A stretch of 64,000 bases of DNA, from the NCBI RefSeq assembly GCF_014356525.2, contig NC_052507.1, positions 61,940,295 through 62,004,294 of the forward strand. The letters are read 5' to 3'. This stretch comes from Nilaparvata lugens. Taxonomy: Eukaryota; Arthropoda; Insecta; Hemiptera; Delphacidae. The notes beneath the pieces are model-generated. The model saw only the letters and a list, made by a program, of their open reading frames with translations. It was not told where the DNA came from and did not search any database. Positions within the stretch are counted from its first letter, which is position 1, and the number at the start of each line of letters is the position of its first letter. This document shows positions 12,501 through 23,000 of the stretch, piece after piece. A program made the position numbers and the translations under genes.

Positions 12501-15500
12501 GGACAATGATGAAAATGCTTAGTTTGCTTAACATATTTTTTGTTCTCTCATTTTTTGATGAAAATTCCTGTGGATATTTACATCCCGGCCCAGTCTATGT
12601 TAAATCTCACTTCGCATTTTTCCTCATTTCATTTTTGTATTTAGCATGCTTGTCTCAGCTGTTAGTTCAATGCTTGATGTCAGCTGCCTACTAGATTATG
12701 TCTGCTCTGGTGGAAGAAATTAGCTTTCTCTCAGGTTTTAATTTAGCATTTCATATGTTTTATTTATTTTGAATTTGTTCATTTCTTATTTCTTCATTTT
12801 GCATAATTACTGCGAGGAGATTCTTATCTTTGAATCCTTCATATCTTTTGGCATATTTGTTGTTAGCAGTTCATGTTGGCATTGGTTTTTGCCATGATCC
12901 CGGTTTTACATTTTGCTCTGACTTCACTTCCTTCTTCCGCTTGTTAAAATGTCTTCAACTTCTACACCTTGCTTGGGTCTTGTAAAAAATGTTCATTTCT
13001 CATCCCCTTTTTGAATATGTAGCCTTTCAGCACTATAAAAATTGTTCTCTTATGTTTTTTGATTGTTGAAAACATCATTCCCAGTTTTAAAGTGCTTCCT
13101 GCTCAGTTTAGTTTGCATTTGCTTTGAGTTGCAACGTGCTCATGTCAACAAGGAAATTCTCAACTTCTTCAAAGTTTTCATCAACTTCTTCATCTTGGGA
13201 TTGTACTAAATCCATTTCCTGCTTTATGCACGATGAATAAAGGGGATCTCTACTCATCACTTCATCATCTAGGGGATTGCACTAAATCCATTTCCTTCTT
13301 TATTCACGTTGGATAAAGGGATTTCTACTCATCAAATTCATCATCTTGTGGAGTCTACTTCCAATCCTGTCCTTACGCGGTTAAGGAAGGGTCCTTCTGC
13401 TTACCTCATTCATGGGAATATTCAACTCTTTGAGGTCTTCTGTCCAAGTCGCACAGCGAACGTCTGCCGTAGCCAACTTTACTTCTGAGAAGCATTGAGC
13501 TGTATCCACTGTTCCAGATACTGGGAAATACCATCCAGGTAAAGTTTTTAATTCTTTTTATTCACGTATTTTAAGTCTTTAATAAGGATTCATTAATTCC
13601 CTTTTTAATTCACTTGTTCAACCTTTACTATTTATGTTAGGTTATGTCCTCCAGTTTGAGATCTTAATCATAACTTGTCAAGTACAGTCTACATACAAGT
13701 ATTTTTGACTATTGAATGATTTTTTCTATTCCCGGCTTTGTCAATTTCATCAATTCCCGGCTTTGTCAACTCAATATCATTGATTATCTTGTCTAGTCCA
13801 TGATAAATGACTAGATAAATGACAATAAATGACAATATCATTCATATATTTTTTGATTATCTATTGTAATTAATTCCACCTGATTTTTTACCTTTTTCAA
13901 TAATTATTGTCTTTTGAGCATTAAAATTGCTTATTCAACTACTTTGGAGTTGACAACCTCTCTTCCCTTTATCTACAATCCCTTGAGCTACCAAAGGTGC
14001 CATCTACCCTTTTGCATGGACAAGCTATTGGCCAAGGCAAGTGCATGCACAAGGGTGCACCGGTATTTATTATATTAATTTTTCTGACCATCTATTCTAA
14101 TATTAGCCTTTCAATCATTTTCTCTATCTTCATTCATTTTATACAGTCCACTAGTTCTGGGCAGAAAATTCAATAACGACTTTGAAGACTTTAATGAGAT
14201 TTTGGAGATACAAGAATGAACTAAAGGTTAACAAAAAAATCTGATAATTTAGCCTACCTTATTACAATAACTTAATAAATAGATACAAGAATGGAACAAA
14301 GCTTAATAGAAAAATCTGATAATTTAGCCTACCTTATGACAATAACTTGGGGAATCTTGTAAATAGGTAGATACTGTTAATGATTACACTTACTGTATGA
14401 AGAATATGATATAATAGTAACTGTAGTTCTGATGAGTAGCTGAAATAATCGTAAAATATACATCATTGCTATACTCAGGAGTTATGATTCATTTTGCTCA
14501 AGGTAGTAGGACTTTAAGAAACTTAAGCGCTAATTCAGCAGCAAATTGCAGTGACTTGTGAAAATCGTCTATTTACTACCATAAGAAAGTGCAGCCATTT
14601 GTGCTACAGCACATCTGGTCATTTCAATTTATTCAGCCCATTTCGGCGCAGAATTTTCTTGAAAAAATCTGCGGCTGTTTATACAGATCAATTTATCAAT
14701 AAATAGGGAATATCTTGGGCAAAAAAGTAAAGTAGTGAAGTGAAACTTATGTTGTCCTCTCACCTTTGGAATTCCAGGTTCATAGAAAACAGTCAGTGGG
14801 TAAAGTTGATGATGTATCCTTGGGCTGTCCACCGCATACTTCACTGGTCTCCCATAAAATAAGTTGATTATCATAACCTAAGGAATTTGGAATAGATTTA
14901 AATTTGTAAAAAAAGATTTATCATAATACAGATAGCGATAGGTGAAACTACCTGTAACAAAAGGCCTACACGCTAATAAAATAATAAAACCATAAAATGT
15001 AATATTGGATACCGTACCTAGTCTGTTTAGTGAGTTTCACTATCCTACTGAATTGAATTTGAAAACATCTCCAATTTTTATGGCCTACATGCCAATAAAA
15101 TCATAAAATGCAATATTAGTCTGTTTAGTGAGTTTCACTATCCAACTGAATTGAATTTGACACCATTTTCAATGATAAAGATATTAAAAAAAGCTTCATC
15201 GTACAACATATCCGAGTCAAGTAGGCATTGAATTCACTGTACTTCATAATAAGTTTTATCAATAAATAAAAGAATATTCGTGAAGTTTGAAATTTGATTG
15301 CTTACTTTTGGTGCTCATACGGATGAACGTACCCTGGCAGTAGAAGTGATGATCCGAGTCCCCCCAGATGAGCCGATGACCATCTGCACTAGACCTTGAT
15401 TGTTGAGTACGATCGTCGGGCTCATTGATGACATTGCCCGCTTTCCCGGACCAATAAAGTTGGCTGGTGAAGGGTTTAACTGCGATTTGTGGTTATCCGG

Positions 15501-16548
15501 CAGCGAGAAACTGTCCAACTCGTTGTTCAGAAGTATACCTGTGCTCTGAGACACAAATTTGCATCCGAAGCTGCAATGAAACAAGTCAAACGGTTGATCA
15601 GTTGGAAAATTAGTGATCTATTTTATGGAAACTAGTCTAATACAATTCAAAATGAATTTCCAGAAATTAATATTTTAAAGCAAGTTTGGAAAAATGGCTC
15701 ATACAGAATTACCCAGAGTCTCTCTCATTTGATGGGTTGAACTCTGCTATCTAATATAAGAGAAAATCTATAAATTTATACAAGATCGTTTATCCTATGC
15801 TAATACAAGGGTAGGTTCTAGTAGGGTTAGTTATGTAGGTTCTAGTATGTGTAAAGGTACACATGTGCTCTACATGACTTTTCCTAATTGACCCAGCGAA
15901 GTGAGGTCTAAGATTCAAGTCGACGGTTTAAATGTTTGAATGTTTATATGTTGCGCATTTACGGCAAAACGTGGTAATAGATTTTCATGAAATTTGACAG
16001 GTATGTTCCTTTTTTAATTGCGCGTCGACGTATATACAAGGTTTTTGGAAATTTTGCAACTCCAGGATAATATGAAAGGAAAAGGAGCCTCCTTCATACG
16101 CCAATATAAGAGTAAACATCAGACCATAGAATTATTCATCATAAATCAGCTGACAAGTGATTACACAGATGTGTGGAGAAGGCAGTGTATTGCTGTATTC
16201 CCATAAGGTCTATAGTTTCAATCAGGTACTTGTGGATGAGAATACTGCGTGAGGTCTACTGTTCACAGAACTACTAGTTTACTAATAAAAAGATTCCGAG
16301 AACAAACCTGATAAACTAGTAGCTCTGTGGACAGTAGACCACAGTGATGTCACTTGTTACTTTCCTTGCCCTATTACGAATGTAATATTTATCAATATCT
16401 ATTGATAAATTGATCTATATAAATGTTTGAATGTTTCCCTACTTTCCGAAAAAATTAAGGTACCTAATTTCTAAATTTCTGTACGTTTCAAGGTCCCCTG
16501 AGTCCAAAAAAGTGGGTTTTGGGTATTGGTCTGTATGTGTGTGTGTGT

Positions 16549-16597
<49 letters not shown>

Positions 16598-16678
16598 TGT
16601 GTGTGTGTGTGTGGTGTGTGTGTGTGTGTGGTGTGTGTGTGTGTGTTGTGTGTGTGTGTGTGGTGTGTGTGTGTGTGT

Positions 16679-16735
<57 letters not shown>

Positions 16736-16757
16736 TGTGTGGTGTGTGTGTGTGTGT

Positions 16758-16853
<96 letters not shown>

Positions 16854-16867
16854 TGTGGTGTGTGTGT

Positions 16868-16922
<55 letters not shown>

Positions 16923-17045
16923 TGTGTGGTGTGTGTTGTGTGTGTGGTGTGTGGTGTGTGTGGTGTGTGGTGTGTGTGTGTGTGTGTGTTGTGTGTGTGT
17001 GGTGTGTGTGTGTGTGTGTGTTGTGTGTGGTGTGTGTGTGTGTGG

Positions 17046-17076
<31 letters not shown>

Positions 17077-20000
17077 TGTGTGTGTGTGACTTGAAATTTG
17101 GAACTTGAGGTCCTCACACTATAAGGATCCGACACGAACAATTTCGATCGAATGCAATTCAAGATGGCGGATAAAATGGCGAAAATGTTGTCAAAAAAAG
17201 GTTTTTTCGCGATTTTCTCGAAAACGGCTCCAATGATTTCGATCAAATTCATACCTAAAATAGTCATTGATAAGCTATATCAACTGCCACAAGTCCCATA
17301 TCTGTAAAAATTTCAGGAGCTCCGCCCCATCTATGCAAAGTGCGATTTTAGATTCTCGATTATCAGGCTTCAGATAGAATTAAAACAAAACAAAAAATTG
17401 AAGTGGAATAGATTGAGCATGAGAATCTCTACAATTAATGCTCAGTAACATTTTCACCAAAAATTGAAAATAAGCTCAAAATTCGAGAAAATGTGATTAT
17501 CCAATTGCAAACTATCGGCACCTGTTGATTCTATTAAAATGATTCACTAAGAAGAGATAGCAGACCTCGTATGTCTCCAGCGTTATTGTCCTGTCACCAG
17601 CTGGCTCAGATCTTTGTTTATAAGTAGACTTGAGATGCTCGTGCACACTAGCGTTAGGTGATCAATTTTCATAATGGCAAAGAAAGTTGTGTGACCAGAT
17701 TTTTCTTAATGTTAACAAGTTCAGTTCACGTTTGAATTCTTATTCCATATGATATAATTCATCCAGTTCCATGATAATCATTCTATCTGATGAAAATGAA
17801 TTTTTTACAATCAAAAATATCATAATTTCTCCAGCATTATTTTAGTTCATTTGTTCATTTCTAATCACCTATCAAATTAGTATTTTTGAATGTGAGAATA
17901 TTGATACTAATGGGCACGCATAGGTAATAATACCATGACTGCAAAACAGAATATTGAAAACAAAGACCTTAAAGCTGCAATTAAACCAAAATTATTAACA
18001 AAATGTTAATAACTCAATCCTTATAGATCATATTAGATTGAACATAACTTATCATACTTGAACATAACTTATGATGAAGATGTAAGTTTGTCAACTTCTG
18101 TTCAATCTAATAGAATCTATAAGGATTAAGTTATCAACATTTTGTTAATAACTTTGGTGTAAACTCAGCTTAAAGATGCATACCTCTTTAAGGTCTTCAA
18201 TTGAAACTATGGACATATAATACAGTAATTGACTGGCTTCTCTACACATCTGAATAATCACTTGTCAGCTGATTTATGATCAATAATTCTATAGTTTGAT
18301 TTTTACTCCAATATTGGCGTATGGAGGAGGCTCCTTTTTCCTTTCATATTATCCTGGAGTTGCAAAATTACCAAAAACCTTGTATATACATCGACACGCA
18401 ATTAAAAAAGGAACATACCTGTCAAATCTCATGAAAATCTATTACCGCGTTTCGCCGTAAATGTGCAACATATAAACATAAAAACATATAAACATTTAAA
18501 CATTAAGAGAAATGCCAAACCGTCGACTTGAATCTTAGACCCCACTTCGCTCGGTCAATAACTTACTACAACTAAATTCAATCGCACTAAAAACTTTGAA
18601 ATTTTTCATTGCATCAAAAACATATTAGTCCGGGCACAAATGTCATGAATAAGGCACTCCGTGGTCATTTATGAGTAACAGTCATGGAAGATGTCTCACA
18701 TTCTTTGTTAGGTCTAGCATAATAAGGATCGTGATGATGATAAGTGGAAATCACAGGCTAACACCTCGGAAACAAGATGGCCGCCAAAATGTTCAGGGTT
18801 TTGCTATATCGCTTGTATTTCAATAACCATTCAAGATAGTCAACCGTTCCTTTAGACAAAAATATTTTAAAAACCCTCCTATACAATTTTTGTTTCATAA
18901 AATCTTCCTCTAAAACGAATATAGTTTTAGTTATAACCTTCAAAAGCCCAAAAAAACTTTTTTTCTAAATTTGTTCAAATTTCATTCCATTATAACTTTT
19001 TTTATGCATATGATACAGATAAATTTCAAATCTATGAAATTTAGAGCATTTTTTCAACTTTGAAACGATATATCTTTATGCGCTGTACGTCGAGGAATAA
19101 GTTCTCCAGCGCCCTCCAAAGAAAGCCCTGCATGATGTCTGGTGCGTTTTTCCATACGCATGAGTAACAAGCTAGATCTATAAAATCAATTTTTTCATGA
19201 CTACTCCAAGATAGAGACTTGCAAATGGCGGATTTGTGCCACGTGACAGTCAATGGTCATTCTGTGGTTATATAGTTACTGTAATATGGGCATCATCCGT
19301 AATAAAAAAATGATTGGATGGTAATTTTTTTTTCAGCATAAAATTCATGAAACTAGATTCAATCAATTTTTATTTTCCACAAACCCTTGGGAACACAGGT
19401 TACACCTGCTCATATCCAATAAAGATTCTTACAATATTATTGATAATGCATTGTGTTCTAATAATATTATAATAGATTAATTATTCAGTTTGTAGCACTA
19501 TGCATGTTGATTTAGCATATTGTATTCCAACAGACTTGACTCACAGGGAGTTGAGTGAACTAGTAACAGAAACGGCGTCTCCATTCGCATAGACGACTAC
19601 ACTAGCTCCACCAAAATCCTCCTTGAAATCATACTCTGCGCCCCAGTAAAAGAGGTCTTTATCATGAGACGCGTCATTCACTTTTATTTCCGCACGCACC
19701 TTTCTCAACGCATCGTCCTCAAACATGCTGCTAATTTTCTGTTGAAAGAGACTTATTTAATCAACTATTTCAGTAACCCGTCAAGTGTCAAAAGTTGAGT
19801 TTTAAGAAAACTAGAAGAAACTAACTAATTTGATAGTTACGGTTACAGTAAAGCTGGGTTTACACCAAAGCTATTAACAAAATGTTAATAACTTTATCCT
19901 TATAGATCCTATTAGATATTGAATGGAACTTGACAAACACCTTTATGTTCATCATGTATGATAAGTTATGTTCAATCTAATAGAATCTATAAGGATTAAG

Positions 20001-23000
20001 TTATTAACATTTTGTTAATAACTTTGGTGTAAACCCAGCTCAACTATATATGACCTGGTTATACAATTACTGTAGTTACGGCAATAGGTTTTTAGGAGGC
20101 TGTGATATATTTTTTCTCAGTTCACATCTTTACTTAAAAACTATATTGAAATACTCAAAATACTTTTAAAAACTCTCACAAGGAAATTAATATCATTATC
20201 ATAGAAACAATACCACACTATTTTATTGATAGTCTCTTGTTAAAAAAAAAATCACTTTTGAACAACTAAATTACGACATAGCCAACATTAGTAGAATAAC
20301 TTTGTGACATAGCAGTCAGGTATGTCGGTATATAGCAGTCAGGCAGTCAAGTACCTGACTGCTATGTCGTAATTTAGTTGTTCAAAAGTGACTTATACAA
20401 GCAGTTCGTAATGGAAACAAACATTGATGAAAAAAAATAATAGCCCACTCGATCTATTTCTCAATCCATTAAAAAACCGTTAACTCAAGTGACAAAATTT
20501 GAATTTTGGGGAGCCAGAAAAACTGCTTTATTGATTAATCACTTTAGGAGGATGTAATGACTGAAAGTTAAAATTAATTGACTCTTACAAATGTAATCTT
20601 AATGCATGTAGCAAAATAACTATTTTTCTACAACTGCGCTTAAAGAAAGAATTTACATACTCAATTCTCCTCGTTAAACTCATTATTTCTGAGGAGAATC
20701 TACTTTTCCGCTCGCTAACCATTCGCGCATGTGCAGTAGATTTTCTTTATGCTCGCTGATCATTCGCGCATACGCAGAAGAGTTTATTTATGCTCGCTAA
20801 TCAACTGATGGTAAGCAGCTCGCCAAAAAGTCAGATCTTAACCTAAAAAGTTGGTAATTGTAACTCCACCGATATAAGTAATTTAACAGGTTTGGGCAGT
20901 TGTAGAAATTTTTTTTATGTAATGCTTCTTCATCGTTCTTCAAAAATTATCACACTCCGCTTCGCATCGTGTGATAACTGTTTTGCGCGAGCGATGAAGT
21001 CACGCATTAAGCTCTTAATACATAAATAGCTATTATCTACTCATCTAGTAGTTTAAAATATCTTCAAAGTGTTATTGAAAGAGGAAAAATAGACGGACCT
21101 TTTGATAATTATTCTATGTTTAATGTTGAAGATATATTGAAGTTGTCTTGTGCTTCCTTGGCTGGCAATAAAATTGCTTTATTTATTTATTCAAACTCAA
21201 CTACTGCACTATAATTACCTACATATTTTCGTATTTTCCATGGGTCGCCACACCAGCTTTGCGATTGTAAATTTGTCAATGTGTATGTTGATTAAGATGG
21301 ATAGATAGTGTAGAGCGTTTTTTAAAGGCTTCACATATGTATAATCCTGTAATGCTACTTTTTAAATGTCTCACGTTGTGTCGGCAAATCATGTAAAGCA
21401 GTTTTTTACTCGCCTCCCATACGTAGAGTGAATCTTGTACTAAATCAACGGTGTTAAGGTTATAAATTTTGTAACTGCGTGCGTGGACGCTAAGTGTACA
21501 CCAGACTGATTGACTCACTACAAGATTCAATACAATTGTCGGAATCGCAGGAGGCCCAAACGCTGCTCACCCTTGATTCTTCTTATGACAGATTGTATGG
21601 TGATGAAATTTTTATAAGTAGTGTAGCGGATGCTAAACACTGAATACGGATACCTTAAAATTATTACCTGTGAAGAATGAGCATACAAAATCATACAGGT
21701 CGAGCAAAAAATCCCGATGTAGATAATTTACGGGACTGCGTCTCTAATAAGTTCTGAAGGATTGAAATACGGTACTTGGACCAAATATCGTTCAGAATAT
21801 ATTTTGAGAACAGAGTCTTGTCAGGTTTTAAGCTCTATTGTAGGAAATTATATGATCTCTGGCTGCATCTGCTGTACTGTTGATGTATTCGCTCCTAAGT
21901 CGAGGTTGGTAACAGATAAAAGCTGATATATGAGCAGGTAAGGACAAAGAACAAATATCTCGATCTGACCCCACTCACTACATCCACTTAGACCTGTTCC
22001 AATATCCAGCTCAATTCAATTATTTCAATGATCGTATTCGATCGGTTCTTGATGATATAGAACGTATCAGACACAATAATTGACAGGCTTAAGAAATAAT
22101 CGAACTCAGAAAACGAATTAACAAAATTGAAATATATTATAATAAAATATATGATCTCACAGTGCAGATTCAGAATTTGATTTACAGATTGATAATAATT
22201 TAGCATTAACAAAAGAGTTAAAAATGTTCTTGTGCTTGCATGACACCATGCATGATTCGACAGAATTTTACAATTGATAAAAGTTAACAGTTTTGAAAAA
22301 ATAGTGAAAAAATGAATAAAAAAATGTTTTTTAAAATTGTTCGGGGTCGTGGTTCTGGCAGTGGAGGATAGTTAATCAACCACAAGTTTTATAAATTCTA
22401 TATGAATAAATTTTAGGCTCTTAATAACTAAAAGCGCTTGTCGGCGTGGCCAATAGTTTAACGAAGAAAATTTTATATTTTTCTGCACTGAAATATTTTC
22501 GAAGCGTAGATTGGGGCCCCTTTAAAGTTATAACTCACGTGAAATTCCTTGGCTGTCGTGGTTTTCTTCTTTAGATCAAAATCGTTTGATTGGCGGCGGT
22601 CCAGGCTTCGGTCTCAGCACGTGGGGAATTTTAATTTAAAATTTCCTTCACCAAATTAATTAAGGGATGATTTAACTTTAAACTTTTAATTTATCGATTG
22701 ATGAAAATAGATTTACAAATAACAAATAGATTAGCCTGAAATATTGGCTCACAAATAGAACATATAAAATCGAACGAAAATTTTTACGAATAGGTCTTGG
22801 TAACTTTTACGAGGTCTGAACGGTGAGGATTTCAAAAGGGAAGTGACGTCTTCTTCTAAGCTTCTTGGCTAGAATCTTTCTCTAAGAATCTCTGTGTAAT
22901 AAATTTGCATGAAAATTTGCCATTGGTAGAACGATTGTGACGTAGACGTGACATCAGTGGCAAGCAGTAGAATATAATTCCTTTAATTACAATAATAACT

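Larger units (their letters stand above)
4246..14172 (+). mobile_element. BEL/Pao LTR retrotransposon, decayed
   Basis: A complete but defective element lies in the last intron of the GGT-like gene, in opposite orientation to it. Related LTRs begin TGTTAAAT(A/C)TCACTTCGC at 4246 and 12598 and end GCAGAAAATTCA at 6571 and 14172. Between them come, in order, a gag of Pao type, zinc knuckles, an A17-type protease, RT, RNase H, integrase and a DUF5641-like tail. Every coding block has stops or shifts. I could not settle the target-site duplication: flanks AAGAC and ATAAC or ACGAC match only partly. Confidence 0.9.
15887..18560. mobile_element. ~2.7 kb foldback element with ~300 bp inverted ends
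   Basis: The left end (15887-16180) and the right end (18240-18560) are inverted copies. Both contain AGTCGACGG, a GGCGAAACG/CGTTTCGCC type block, and TCGACG(T)ATATACAAGGTTTTTGG. The outermost shared part reads GACC(C/G)AGCGAAGTG. Inside lie a hairpin (16251-16342, arms TCTACTGTTCACAGA and its complement), repeat W copy 2 and a small MITE. No transposase frame was seen, so it is non-autonomous. A short AATT/AATA flank match is possible but not convincing. Confidence 0.7.

Noticed and set aside
16431..17267. Long open frames of Val/Cys and Thr/His
   Set aside because: They are translations of the (GT)n microsatellite in different frames.
21276..21530. Possible C2H2 zinc-finger remnant on the minus strand
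   Set aside because: Only one finger-like stretch, without the Cys pair and with poor spacing.
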